From assembly GCF_014905415.1 (NCBI RefSeq), contig NZ_BNEO01000003.1, forward strand, positions 289,318-353,317: a stretch of 64,000 nucleotides of DNA. The letters are read 5' to 3'. Below are positions 16,739-25,738 of this stretch, one piece after another (positions within the stretch are counted from its first letter, which is position 1; each line of letters begins with the position of its first letter). The translations under genes and the position numbers were made by a program. A model generated the notes under the pieces. The model was not told the DNA's origin and searched no databases. It was given only the letters and a program-made list of their open reading frames with translations. This DNA is from Virgibacillus salexigens. Lineage in GTDB: Bacteria; Bacillota; Bacilli; Bacillales; Amphibacillaceae.

Positions 16739-17617
16739 ATGAGTAAGATTAAATTATTGCTTTCATTACTTGTTTTAATAGTCATTATTAGTGCTTGCGA
16801 TGATTCTGAAGGTAATAGTAACAGTAGTGGTAATGAAGATGAAACAGATAAGAGATGGCAAGAAATTCAAGATTCAGGGGAACTAGTTGTTGGTACTTCT
16901 GGAACGTTGTTAGCTGCTTCCTATTATGACGGAGAAGAAGAAAATCAGGATCAGCTAACTGGTTATGATGTTGAAGTAATGCGTGAGGTAGCAAAGCGAT
17001 TAGATCTTGATATTTCTTTTGAAATCATGGGGGTTGACAGTATGCTGCCTGCTGTAAAAAGCGGGAGAATCGATGTAGCAGCAAATGATATTGAAGCTAC
17101 AGATAAACGGAAAGAAGAGTTTAATTTTAGTAATCCTTACAAATATTCCTATTCCACGATGGTTGTACGTAAAGAAGATAATTCAGGTATTGAGTCTTTG
17201 GAAGATCTAGAAGGTAAAATAGCTGGTGGTGGAGCGACTACTGTATATAGCCAAATTGCGAAGCATTTTGGAGCAGAAGTAAAAACATATGGAAATGCAC
17301 CAAACGAAGCTTACTTACGAGATGTTCATAATGGAAGGACAGACGTGATAGTAAATGATTACTACCTATCGAAGTTTGGGGTAGCTGGTTTCCCAGATTT
17401 TGATATTCATTTACATCCAGATTTAAAGTTTCACCCTACAGAGCAAGCAGTTGTTATACCTAAAGGTGCAGATACTTTGACTAAAAAGATTAATCAAGCA
17501 CTTATAGAAATGCGGGAAGATGGAACATTAACAAAATTAGCAGAGCAGTTTTATAAAGAAGATGCATCTCAAAAGCCAGAAGGAGACATTCAGGAAATAG
17601 AAGGACTCGATCTTTAG
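16739..17617 (+). CDS. Amino-acid ABC transporter substrate-binding lipoprotein
   Basis: 292 residues. A lipoprotein signal (residues 1-20, lipobox ISAC with Cys 20) is followed by an acidic Asn/Ser linker and a family-3 solute-binding domain (about 45-280) with LVVGTSGTL, GYDVEVMREVAKRL and AVKSGRIDVAANDI. It would bind an amino acid such as cystine, glutamine or a basic amino acid outside the membrane. The domain resembles the B. subtilis YckB/TcyA group. The permease gene follows after 40 nt; no ATPase gene is next to them. Confidence 0.88.
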   Translation: MSKIKLLLSLLVLIVIISACDDSEGNSNSSGNEDETDKRWQEIQDSGELVVGTSGTLLAASYYDGEEENQDQLTGYDVEVMREVAKRLDLDISFEIMGVDSMLPAVKSGRIDVAANDIEATDKRKEEFNFSNPYKYSYSTMVVRKEDNSGIESLEDLEGKIAGGGATTVYSQIAKHFGAEVKTYGNAPNEAYLRDVHNGRTDVIVNDYYLSKFGVAGFPDFDIHLHPDLKFHPTEQAVVIPKGADTLTKKINQALIEMREDGTLTKLAEQFYKEDASQKPEGDIQEIEGLDL

Positions 17618-17657
17618 ATATTGGTCTGTTTAAGCTTACGTAAAAGGAGAATTTGCA

Positions 17658-18341
17658 ATGAATTTCAATGGATTTGATTTCGGTGGACTGTTTGATATTG
17701 AATTAGCACTAGAAAGTCTTCCTTTCGTCTTAGGTGGTTTACCGATGACATTGCTTGTATCCTTTGTTGGAATGGCGTTAGGATTGGTATTAGGTTTATT
17801 TCTGGCTTTGGCTAGAGGATCAAACCGCTTTATCTTTCGTCTACCAGCGCGAACGTATATTTCATTTATGCGCGGTACCCCAATGCTGGTATTTTTATTT
17901 ATCCTTTATTTTGGATTACCGGTTGTTGGGATTAAATTAACCGCCTTAGTAGCGGCTTGCCTTGGCTTTGGCTTGAATAGCGCAGCCTATATTGCCGAAA
18001 TAGATCGGTCCTCATTAAATAGTATTGATGTAGGGCAGTGGGAGTCAGCAAAAGCACTTAACTTAACTTATTGGCAGACACTTCGAAAGATCATTCTGCC
18101 TCAAGCAATGCGCATTGCTATTCCACCTCTTACAAATGTATTTATGGATATAGTTAAAGCAACTTCATTGGCTGCTGTTATTACCGTTCCTGAATTGTTC
18201 CAAAAAACACAGATTATAGCGGGACGTGAATTTGATGCGATGACAATGTATGTACTTGTTGCTCTCATCTATTGGCCGGTTTGTATTCTCATATCCTTGG
18301 TACAAGATCGGTTGGAAAAGCGATATAGTAAATTTGTTTAA
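17658..18341 (+). CDS. Amino-acid ABC transporter permease (HisM/YckA type)
   Basis: 227 residues with about five hydrophobic helices. It has the polar-amino-acid permease opening GLPMTLLVSFVGMALG, the FMRGTPMLVFLFILYFGLP motif and the EAA loop ESAKALNLTYWQTLRKIILPQA. It pairs with the lipoprotein gene just before it. No ATP-binding subunit is encoded before the next, opposite-strand gene, so the complex must borrow one, as is thought for B. subtilis YckA-YckB. Confidence 0.9.
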   Translation: MNFNGFDFGGLFDIELALESLPFVLGGLPMTLLVSFVGMALGLVLGLFLALARGSNRFIFRLPARTYISFMRGTPMLVFLFILYFGLPVVGIKLTALVAACLGFGLNSAAYIAEIDRSSLNSIDVGQWESAKALNLTYWQTLRKIILPQAMRIAIPPLTNVFMDIVKATSLAAVITVPELFQKTQIIAGREFDAMTMYVLVALIYWPVCILISLVQDRLEKRYSKFV

Positions 18342-18387
18342 TAGGAAAACTTTGTTATAACGTAAACAAAACCATGACAACTGGTTC

Positions 18388-18426
18388 AGCCCCCACGTGA
18401 GCAAATAGAATTCACTGTGGGGGCTT
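18388..18426. terminator. Terminator after the ABC permease gene
   Basis: Arms AGCCCCCAC / GTGGGGGCT around a loop of about 19 nt, between convergent genes. Confidence 0.75.
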
Positions 18427-18453
18427 TATACGTTGCTTTTCCGTATTTTCATT

Positions 18454-19638
18454 TTATTTTTGAGATGAATGATCTGTCGTAAGCGTATTTCGGTCAGGGC
18501 GTTGTAAGTAAATGGCAAGTGTTATTATTACTAAGACGATCGTAATGAGATAGAAAAACGAAATATTTTCTAGTGCATCGATATAATAGCCACCAATAAA
18601 TGGTCCACTTATACTACCGATACTAAACATAATACCAACCATTAAATTTCCTGCAGGTAGTAAATTACCCGGTAGTAAATCCGTCATATAGGAAATCCCT
18701 AAAGAGAATAATGAACCGACACACATACCTGCTAGACTAAACAAAATAAATAGTGCTGGAATAGATTTCTCCAATATACCCGTCAGAGCAAAACATAAAG
18801 AACCGATCGTTAAGACGGTTATAAGCACATTCTTTCTTCCAAACCGATCACTTAAAGCTCCTAAAGGGAATTGAGTAATCAAACTACCAATTGCGAAACA
18901 AGGAATGATTAAGGCTAAAGTGTCAACCTCGTGCCCAATTCGTAATCCATATACAGGGAAGATACTATGTAAAGAAGCCTCCAAAAAACCATATCCGAAA
19001 CCAGGAAGTAAAGCCACCCACGCTATTTTAGCTGTTTGCACAAAACGTTGTAGAGAAGTGGTTGGATAAGCACTATGTACCTCTTGCTCAGGCCATTGAT
19101 TTCGAATAAAGATTAAGGTAGACCATACGAATAAACTCAAGATGGCCGCTATGATAAACGGAAGGGATTGATGAATGGATAATAGCCGTGTCATTAATGG
19201 TCCTAAAGCAAAACCTAGACTAAATGACAGTCCGTAGAAAGCAATACTTTTTCCCCTCGTTTCTTTTGTAGTAGTTGCGGTAATCCAAGTTTGTGTACCA
19301 AAATGCAGCATTTGATCTCCAATACCAATGGCCATACGTAAAATAAACCAAAACCACAATGATTCCCAAATGGGAAAAATAGCTAAAGATAGGATTACCA
19401 GCATGCCACCTACCGTAATAATTGGTTTAAATCCAAATTTATGCATTGGTTTTTCCATAAAAGGAGAAGCTATTAATACACCAATATATAAGCCAGTAGC
19501 ATGTAACCCATTAATAGTCGAAGATATACCATTTTGCTCTAAAATAATGGAAAGTAAGGGAAGTAGCATTCCTTGTGAAAATCCGGATATCAATACAAGT
19601 CCAATTAATATCCAAAAACGATAATCCTTTGCATTCAT
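18454..19638 (-). CDS. MFS transporter (YfkF-like)
   Basis: 394 residues with about 12 hydrophobic segments. The major-facilitator loop motif is present in the second half as PLGALSDRFGRKNVLI, and RMAIGIGDQML and KETRGKSIAFYGLSFSLGFALGP are seen in the first half. The substrate cannot be told; drug or sugar efflux is possible. B. subtilis yfkF, an MFS gene beside the yfkJIH region, is the likely counterpart given the local synteny. Confidence 0.8.
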   Translation of the reverse strand: MNAKDYRFWILIGLVLISGFSQGMLLPLLSIILEQNGISSTINGLHATGLYIGVLIASPFMEKPMHKFGFKPIITVGGMLVILSLAIFPIWESLWFWFILRMAIGIGDQMLHFGTQTWITATTTKETRGKSIAFYGLSFSLGFALGPLMTRLLSIHQSLPFIIAAILSLFVWSTLIFIRNQWPEQEVHSAYPTTSLQRFVQTAKIAWVALLPGFGYGFLEASLHSIFPVYGLRIGHEVDTLALIIPCFAIGSLITQFPLGALSDRFGRKNVLITVLTIGSLCFALTGILEKSIPALFILFSLAGMCVGSLFSLGISYMTDLLPGNLLPAGNLMVGIMFSIGSISGPFIGGYYIDALENISFFYLITIVLVIITLAIYLQRPDRNTLTTDHSSQK

Positions 19639-19802
19639 TGTTCATCACCTTAACAAGATTTCTAATTTAATTATCTGTCTTAAATTTAATTGCTAAACAT
19701 GAAAAGGTCAATAACTGTAAAAGAAGATGCAAGATCGTTTATGATAAGAAGGAAGTAGGGTAAGGATTTATGAAGATGATTAAATTTATGGAGGGAATAA
19801 TA

Positions 19803-20195
19803 ATGGAACTATACTTAAAGGAAAATGGGCTTAGAACGAGCTTAGAATATGGTGAACTTGAAATTTCTGGGGATGAAACGTATGGTTTTCGACCTTATCA
19901 GCTTATGATTGCATCCATTGCAGGTTGCAGTGGATCTGTCTTTCGAAAGATTTTAGCAAAGCAACGCATCGAAGTGGAAGATATTCAAATTACTGCTGAG
20001 GCAACAAGAAATCCCGACGAAGCAAACCGAATCGAAAAGATAACCTTACATTTTATAATAAAAGGACATCATTTAGATCCTGAAAAAATGTACAAAAACT
20101 TGGCAATTGCTAGAAAAAACTGTTCAATGGTACGTTCAGTTGAGAACAGTATCGAAATTGAAGAAACGGTGAAGACGATTGAATTGAGTCGTTAA
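19803..20195 (+). CDS. OsmC family peroxide-reducing protein
   Basis: 130 residues from ATG 19803, which has GGAGGG 7 nt upstream; an in-frame ATG at 19770 is less well placed. OsmC-type proteins reduce organic hydroperoxides using two cysteines. Here they are in IAGCSGSVFRK and RKNCSMVRS, and YGFRPYQLMIAS is a further family motif. The short length fits the YhfA-like OsmC subgroup rather than Ohr. It is a single-gene unit between the MFS and yfkD genes. Confidence 0.82.
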   Translation: MELYLKENGLRTSLEYGELEISGDETYGFRPYQLMIASIAGCSGSVFRKILAKQRIEVEDIQITAEATRNPDEANRIEKITLHFIIKGHHLDPEKMYKNLAIARKNCSMVRSVENSIEIEETVKTIELSR

Positions 20196-20265
20196 AATTT
20201 TCTGGACGAGGTATAAAATTCATATGTCAGAAAGAAACTAAGGGAAAAAGAAAGGACTAACATAT

Positions 20266-21069
20266 ATGAAAAAACATCATTGGCTTTTTCCGCTATCCAT
20301 CATAGCTCTTATGTTTACTTTTGTATTCCCAATAAGTAGTTTAGGTGCAGAAAAAGAAGATAAAAAAGACCCATATGAAATACCTAGTCATGTGCTTAAC
20401 ATTTCAAAAGATAATACTTTTCCAAATTCTACGGAGGACCAAGAAGTAATTGAACCAAGTGAACTAACCAAAGAACTAATGGATGAACTAGAGATGAAAA
20501 TAGAAAATCCAGTTCTAATAAAAATGTTAAATGAAACATCGTTAAACCCATCCCCTATAGCGCTTGGCTATCGTGGTATGGTATATATTGGCCGTTGGCC
20601 TCTAAATTACGAGTCATTAGAAACAACAATTAATTGGGAGTATCAACAAATTAATTCGAATGAAATCAACAATACTGGTGGGACAGAAGCGCAAGAGCTT
20701 AATTATGTCCAACAGGAACAAAAAGAAATTAAAGGCGCATTAACAAACAAAATCAACAATCCCGATGACGTAAAGAAAATGATGTTATTAAAGTCTAAGG
20801 AGAAAACAAAGCTTCCGCTTTCTTATCAAACCGTTATTGGAAAAAACACAAAAAAGGACAATACCTATAATGTCCCAGCTAGTAAGCATGCCACGCTTAA
20901 TTCCTACGCCCCGGCAGTAAATGAAAAAGGACAAATTACATTTGGAGAAGTATATATAAAGTTAAAAGGTTCCAAAAAGTCCATTGTTGTAAAAAATGTT
21001 ACAAAGCAAGGGATAGGTGCATGGATTCCAATCCAAGATCATGTCTCATTCTCATACAATGTAAAATAG
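20266..21069 (+). CDS. yfkD: YfkD-like secreted protein
   Basis: 267 residues with a signal peptide (about 1-28; hydrophobic core, then LGAEKE) and no further membrane segment. Sequence such as ALGYRGMVYIGRWPLNYES and its length agree with the YfkD family, whose function I do not know. Its place downstream of a yfkF-like gene supports the identification. It has its own terminator. Confidence 0.72.
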   Translation: MKKHHWLFPLSIIALMFTFVFPISSLGAEKEDKKDPYEIPSHVLNISKDNTFPNSTEDQEVIEPSELTKELMDELEMKIENPVLIKMLNETSLNPSPIALGYRGMVYIGRWPLNYESLETTINWEYQQINSNEINNTGGTEAQELNYVQQEQKEIKGALTNKINNPDDVKKMMLLKSKEKTKLPLSYQTVIGKNTKKDNTYNVPASKHATLNSYAPAVNEKGQITFGEVYIKLKGSKKSIVVKNVTKQGIGAWIPIQDHVSFSYNVK

Positions 21070-21071
21070 GT

Positions 21072-21103
21072 AAAAATGCTATCGACGAATCGATAGCATT
21101 TTT
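21072..21103 (+). terminator. Terminator of yfkD
   Basis: Perfect arms AAAAATGCTATCG / CGATAGCATTTTT. Confidence 0.9.
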
Positions 21104-21129
21104 CCTTTACAGAAAGTGTATTTTATGGA

Positions 21130-21157
21130 TTGATTTTTTAATCTCTTCTGTTATAAT
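21130..21157 (+). promoter_or_regulatory. Sigma-A promoter of the beta-oxidation operon
   Basis: TTGATT and TATAAT separated by 16 bp, ending 70 nt before the acyl-CoA ligase start. Confidence 0.7.
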
Positions 21158-21176
21158 TTTAATTAAATATTCAGAA

Positions 21177-21196
21177 CATACTAATCGGTTAGTATG
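21177..21196. promoter_or_regulatory. Palindromic operator of the beta-oxidation operon
   Basis: CATACTAATCGGTTAGTATG has perfect 8-bp arms CATACTAA / TTAGTATG around TCGG. It lies about 20-40 bp downstream of the -10, a repression position. It has the size and symmetry of a TetR-family site. The TetR gene at 28932-29492 is a candidate binder, but I find no copy of the palindrome in front of that gene. Confidence 0.7.
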
Positions 21197-21227
21197 AATT
21201 TCTTGTGAATAGGAGGTATGTTACTTA

Positions 21228-22823
21228 ATGGAGAACCTATGGTTGGAACATATTCCTGAAGGAAATCCTAGTGAAATTCAAATCCCAGAAGAACCGCTAC
21301 CTAGTTTATTCTCCAAATCAGTTGAAATGTATCCAGATCATATTGCAATTACTTTTTTTAATCAAACCCTAACTTACAGGGAGTTGGATAATCAAATAAA
21401 GAATGTGGCACGCTCTTTATTTCAGATGGGTGTTAGTAGATCGGATAAAGTAGCTCTTATGTTACCGAATTGTCCGCAATATGTGATTAGCTATTATGCA
21501 ACCCTATATTGTGGAGCCACGATTGTACAACTTAATCCAATGTACAAAGCTGCTGAATTACTTCATGTATTAAATGATTCGGAAGCAGAAGTGTTAATCG
21601 TACACGATAAATTACTACCAGTTGTTGAGAAAATACAAAAACAAACGCCATTAACAGCAATTATTACGGCATCTTTTGAAAACGGTTCCAAATTTGATGA
21701 TTTTTGCAAGCAAAGTAATTTACCATTACCTGATGTTCACATTCCTGTGGATGATATTGCCGTATTGCAATATACAGGTGGTACAACCGGTAGATCAAAA
21801 GGTGCAATGCTAACGCATTATAATTTAGTGGCCAATACGCTACAAGCTTATGCTACCTCGCAATCAAGAACCATGTTAGGAAAAGAAAGGGTACTGACTA
21901 TTTCTCCATTGTTTCATGTGTATGGAATGACAAGTTGTATGAATTTGACATTTTACATCGGTGGAAATCTTATCTTAGTACCAAATTTTGATGTAGAACA
22001 AACGGCAAGAATTATTGAACAAACAAAACCGACTATTTTTCCAGGAGTACCTACCATGTATATTGCGTTAGTTAACTATTGTAAAGATCATCCGTTTGAC
22101 CTTAGCAGTATACGAACATGTACAAGTGGATCAGCTCCCTTACCAATGGAAGTCATACAAGCATTTAATGAAACAACAGGCTCCAGCGTTGCGGAGGGAT
22201 ATGGTTTGTCTGAGGCATCCCCAGTCACTCATCGTAACCCTATTTCTGGTTTACAAAAGCCAGGAAGTATCGGAATACCTATTCCCAATACGAGAGCAAA
22301 AATCGTTGATATTGCCTCAGGTGAAGAGGATCTGCCGATAGGTGAAGTTGGAGAAATGGTCGTACAAGGTCCCCAAATTATGAAAGGCTATTGGAAGCAG
22401 CCAGAAGAGACGGATAAAGTACTACGTGATGGTTGGTTATATACGGGTGATCTAGCCAAAATGGATGAAGACGGGTTCTTTTATATTGTGGGAAGGAAGA
22501 AAGAATTAATTATTGCTAGCGGGTATAACATTTATCCAATCGAGATTGAAGATGTGATTTATTCCCATCCAAATGTATTGGAAGCAGCAGTTATCGGAAT
22601 TCCAGATAAGTATCGTGGAGAAACCGTAAAAGCTTATGTCGTACGAAAAGATAGTCAGGATCTTACAGAAACAGAATTAATTCAATTTTGTAGAGACAAT
22701 TTAGCTTCTTTTAAAGTTCCTAGGTTGGTTGAATTTGTGGAGGATTTACCAAAAACAGCTGTAGGAAAGATTCTAAAGCGTGCTTTAAAAGAGCAGTTAG
22801 ATACAAATAATGCGACGAAATGA
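21228..22823 (+). CDS. Fatty-acid CoA ligase (FadD/LcfA type)
   Basis: A 531-residue adenylate-forming enzyme. The ATP-binding loop is YTGGTTGRSKGAMLTH, followed by EGYGLSEASPV, YTGDLAKMDEDGFFYIVGRKK and the C-terminal catalytic lysine in LPKTAVGKILKRAL. It activates a fatty or other carboxylic acid to its CoA ester, the entry step for the operon that follows. Preceding signals are a sigma-A promoter, a palindromic operator and AGGAGG. The next gene starts 25 nt after the stop. Chain-length preference cannot be read from sequence. Confidence 0.9.
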   Translation: MENLWLEHIPEGNPSEIQIPEEPLPSLFSKSVEMYPDHIAITFFNQTLTYRELDNQIKNVARSLFQMGVSRSDKVALMLPNCPQYVISYYATLYCGATIVQLNPMYKAAELLHVLNDSEAEVLIVHDKLLPVVEKIQKQTPLTAIITASFENGSKFDDFCKQSNLPLPDVHIPVDDIAVLQYTGGTTGRSKGAMLTHYNLVANTLQAYATSQSRTMLGKERVLTISPLFHVYGMTSCMNLTFYIGGNLILVPNFDVEQTARIIEQTKPTIFPGVPTMYIALVNYCKDHPFDLSSIRTCTSGSAPLPMEVIQAFNETTGSSVAEGYGLSEASPVTHRNPISGLQKPGSIGIPIPNTRAKIVDIASGEEDLPIGEVGEMVVQGPQIMKGYWKQPEETDKVLRDGWLYTGDLAKMDEDGFFYIVGRKKELIIASGYNIYPIEIEDVIYSHPNVLEAAVIGIPDKYRGETVKAYVVRKDSQDLTETELIQFCRDNLASFKVPRLVEFVEDLPKTAVGKILKRALKEQLDTNNATK

Positions 22824-22848
22824 TAAATAGGGAAAAGGAGAGAGTGCA

Positions 22849-24030
22849 ATGGATTTACGATTATCGGAAGAGCAAAGAATGGTACAAAAAACGATACGGA
22901 AATTTGTTGAGAAGGAATTAATGCCTCTAGAGAATGAAGTACTTCGAAATGAACGAAATGGCATGCCAAGCTTATCTGCAGAAAAACAAGAGGAACTTCA
23001 ATTAAAAGCAAAAGAAGCAGGATTCTGGGGGATCAATACACCAACAGAATATGGTGGAGCTGATTTGGGTCAGATGATGCAAGCAATTGTTACGATGGAA
23101 GTTTCAAAGACATTTGTTCCATTTACATTTGGAGGTTCTGCGGATAATATCCTTTATTACGGTAATGAAGAACAAAAGAAAAAATATTTAATTCCGACAA
23201 TTAATGGAGAGAAGAAATCATGTTTTGCAATGACAGAACCAGGTGCTGGATCTGACACTCAAAATATTAAAATGACAGCTGTAAAAGATGGTAATGAGTG
23301 GGTTCTAAATGGAGAGAAAACATTTATAACAGGTGGAAATGAAGCTGATTTTGTTATGGTAATCGCAATAACTGATAAAGACATGCATCAAAAAACAAAA
23401 GGAAGAGATGGTGTCACTTGTTTTATTGTTGATCGGAATATGGGCTGGAAATCAGAATATATTCATACGATGGGAGACTGGGGGCCAGCAAGTTTAGTTT
23501 TTGACAATGTTAGGGTCCCAGAAGAAAACATACTTGGTGAACTTCATGCAGGTGGCTATAAACTTGGATTAGAATGGATCGGCTTTGCCAGGTGGATAGT
23601 CGGTGCCCGGGCAGTTGGTTCTGCTGAACGCTTACTACAAATGGCAATTGATTATTCTAAAGAGCGGGAGACATTTGGAAGGCCAATTTCTGATAGGCAA
23701 GCTATTCAATGGCAGATTGCTGATTCTGCAGTAGAGATTGAAGCAGCAAAATGGATTGTATTAAATGCTGCCTTTACTTTAGACAATGGTGAAGATAATC
23801 GCCATCTTGCTTCGATGGCAAAATTATATGGTTCTAATATGGGAAATCGTGTAGTAGATCGGGTTATGCAAATCCATGGAGGCATGGGTTATACAAAAGA
23901 GTTGCCAATTGAACGCTGGTATCGAGAAGCTAGATTATGGAGAATTTATGATGGTACAGATGAGATTCAACGATTAATTATTTCTCGCAATCTATTAAAA
24001 GGAAATGTGAAGCTAGGGCAATATATTTAA
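22849..24030 (+). CDS. Acyl-CoA dehydrogenase of the beta-oxidation operon
   Basis: 393 residues. It contains FAMTEPGAGSDTQNIKM, NGEKTFITGGNEADF, KERETFGRPISDRQAIQWQ and a C-terminal YDGTDEIQRLIIS. At the position where most short/medium-chain enzymes have the catalytic Glu (YEGT), this one has Asp. A Glu in LGLEWIGFARW lies near where isovaleryl- and long-chain enzymes carry their base. It would make the 2-enoyl-CoA, passing electrons to ETF, whose genes are not in the window. It is second in the operon. Confidence 0.9.
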   Translation: MDLRLSEEQRMVQKTIRKFVEKELMPLENEVLRNERNGMPSLSAEKQEELQLKAKEAGFWGINTPTEYGGADLGQMMQAIVTMEVSKTFVPFTFGGSADNILYYGNEEQKKKYLIPTINGEKKSCFAMTEPGAGSDTQNIKMTAVKDGNEWVLNGEKTFITGGNEADFVMVIAITDKDMHQKTKGRDGVTCFIVDRNMGWKSEYIHTMGDWGPASLVFDNVRVPEENILGELHAGGYKLGLEWIGFARWIVGARAVGSAERLLQMAIDYSKERETFGRPISDRQAIQWQIADSAVEIEAAKWIVLNAAFTLDNGEDNRHLASMAKLYGSNMGNRVVDRVMQIHGGMGYTKELPIERWYREARLWRIYDGTDEIQRLIISRNLLKGNVKLGQYI

Positions 24031-24067
24031 TAAACAATTCAAAGAAAAGCAGGAAGGAAGGGGAAAC

Positions 24068-24832
24068 ATGGTTAAACGTTTTGAAGGAAAGGTAGTATTT
24101 GTAACCGGTGGAAGCAGAGGGATTGGCAAAGGAATCTTGCAATTATTTGCTGAAGAAGGTGCAAAAGTAGCTATCATTGATATCAATGAACAAGCATTGC
24201 AAGAAACAGAAGCGGAATTTACTGAGAAAGGCTATGATATCTTGGCTCTTCAAGCCAATGTAGTTCATGCAGAGGAGGTAAGTAACGCAGTAGAAGAAGT
24301 CGTTCATAAGTTTGGGACAATTGATATTCTTGTAAACAATGCCGGGGTTATCCGGGATAATATGCTTTTTAAGATGACAGATAGTGATTGGCAGCAGGTC
24401 ATGGATGTTCATTTGAAAGGTTCATTCCATGCTGCCCGTGCTGTTCAATCTCATATGGTAAAGCAAAAGTATGGGCGAATTATTACGATTTCATCCACTT
24501 CTGCCTTAGGTAATCGTGGTCAAGCTAACTATGCAACAGCTAAAGCAGGTTTACAGGGTTTTACCAAAACACTAGCAATCGAATTAGGCAAGTTTGGTAT
24601 TACAGCTAATTCGGTTGCGCCAGGATTTATTGAAACAGATATGACTAAGGCAACAGCAGAAAGAGTTGGCGTACCATTTGATGAATTCGTCAAAGCAAGT
24701 GTTAGTCAAATTCCTGTCGGTAGAAGTGGAAAACCTGCGGATATAGCAAATGCAGTAGCATTTTTTGCGGATGAACAATCTTCGTTCGTTAATGGCCAAG
24801 TGATTTATGTTGCTGGAGGACCAAAAAATTAA
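24068..24832 (+). CDS. SDR 3-hydroxyacyl-CoA/ACP dehydrogenase (FabG-like)
   Basis: A 254-residue short-chain dehydrogenase. It has the cofactor motif TGGSRGIGKG, NNAG in VNNAGVIRDN, the catalytic Ser in ISSTSALG and the YATAK Tyr-Lys pair. By family it resembles 3-oxoacyl-ACP reductase, but in this operon it most probably oxidises (R)-3-hydroxyacyl-CoA made by the MaoC pair. The following hydratase gene starts 14 nt downstream. Confidence 0.88.
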   Translation: MVKRFEGKVVFVTGGSRGIGKGILQLFAEEGAKVAIIDINEQALQETEAEFTEKGYDILALQANVVHAEEVSNAVEEVVHKFGTIDILVNNAGVIRDNMLFKMTDSDWQQVMDVHLKGSFHAARAVQSHMVKQKYGRIITISSTSALGNRGQANYATAKAGLQGFTKTLAIELGKFGITANSVAPGFIETDMTKATAERVGVPFDEFVKASVSQIPVGRSGKPADIANAVAFFADEQSSFVNGQVIYVAGGPKN

Positions 24833-24846
24833 TAAGGAGGCATAAG

Positions 24847-25296
24847 ATGTATTACCATCTGATAGGTAAACAATCAAATAAAGTAAAGAACGTTGTGGAA
24901 CGGGGATTGGTCAAACGGTTTGCAGAATCAATTCGAGATGCTCACCCGCTGTTTATCGATGAACAAGTAGGTAAGCAGTCTAGATATGGGGAAAACATTG
25001 CACCATCTACATTTCCGCGTGTTTTTGACTTTGGTACAGTCCATGGGTTAAACCTGCCTAACAAGGGATTAATCCATGGTGAACAGGTATATCAATACGA
25101 ACGTCCCCTTTTAGTCAATGAAGTTCTTTATTGTTATACCGTTATTGATGGTTATGATGAGAAACAAGGGAAAAATGGGTTAATGGGATTCTTGAAAATT
25201 AAGCGGTATGGTGAAGATGCTCATGAGAAAGTTGTTTTTATGGAAGAATCTACAATCATTATTACAGAGACAGTAAGGAAGGCGATGCAAATATGA
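24847..25296 (+). CDS. MaoC-like hydratase subunit, FAS1-like dehydratase half
   Basis: 149 residues, hot-dog fold type (N-terminal MaoC-like dehydratase family). It has NIAPSTFPRVFDFG and LIHGEQVYQYERPLLVNEVL, which resembles the structural, non-catalytic half of two-subunit hydratases such as HadA/ChsH. It overlaps the next gene by 4 nt (ATGA), a strong sign that the two chains are made together and form one heteromeric enzyme. A GGAGG site precedes the ATG. Confidence 0.82.
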   Translation: MYYHLIGKQSNKVKNVVERGLVKRFAESIRDAHPLFIDEQVGKQSRYGENIAPSTFPRVFDFGTVHGLNLPNKGLIHGEQVYQYERPLLVNEVLYCYTVIDGYDEKQGKNGLMGFLKIKRYGEDAHEKVVFMEESTIIITETVRKAMQI

Positions 25297-25697
25297 AATA
25301 CAATGTAGAGGAATTGCAGATGCAAGAATCGCTGGAAACTATCCTTGAGCCTGTAACTAGAATGGATTTAATTAAATACTCAGGAGCGTCAGGGGACTTT
25401 AATCCGATTCATACCATTGATGAAGAAGCAGAAAAGGCAGGGTTACCTGGGATCATCGCTCATGGTATGTGGACAATGGGCAATTTATCAAAATTGTTTA
25501 CGCCATATTATGATCAAGGCTTTATTCAGGGTTTTCAAATCCGTTTTTCCGGGATGGTTTTTCTTCAAGATGTTATTACGTTAAAAGCAGAGTTGAATGA
25601 AGCAAAAGTAGATTATTTAGATTTTAATGTTAAAGCTTTGAATCAAAATGAGAAAGTAGTATTAAAAGGAAAAGTACGATTTGCTAAATATCGTTGA
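25293..25697 (+). CDS. MaoC-like enoyl-CoA hydratase, catalytic subunit
   Basis: 134 residues. The hydratase-2 motif YSGASGDFNPIHTIDEEA carries the catalytic Asp and His, followed by PGIIAHGMWTMG. These enzymes hydrate trans-2-enoyl-CoA to (R)-3-hydroxyacyl-CoA. It is translationally coupled to the upstream half. Together with the SDR gene, the pair would replace the usual crotonase plus 3-hydroxyacyl-CoA dehydrogenase. Confidence 0.87.
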   Translation: MKYNVEELQMQESLETILEPVTRMDLIKYSGASGDFNPIHTIDEEAEKAGLPGIIAHGMWTMGNLSKLFTPYYDQGFIQGFQIRFSGMVFLQDVITLKAELNEAKVDYLDFNVKALNQNEKVVLKGKVRFAKYR

Positions 25698-25738
25698 TGC
25701 TATATCGTTATTTACTATAAGAGACGGAGGTTAGTTTC

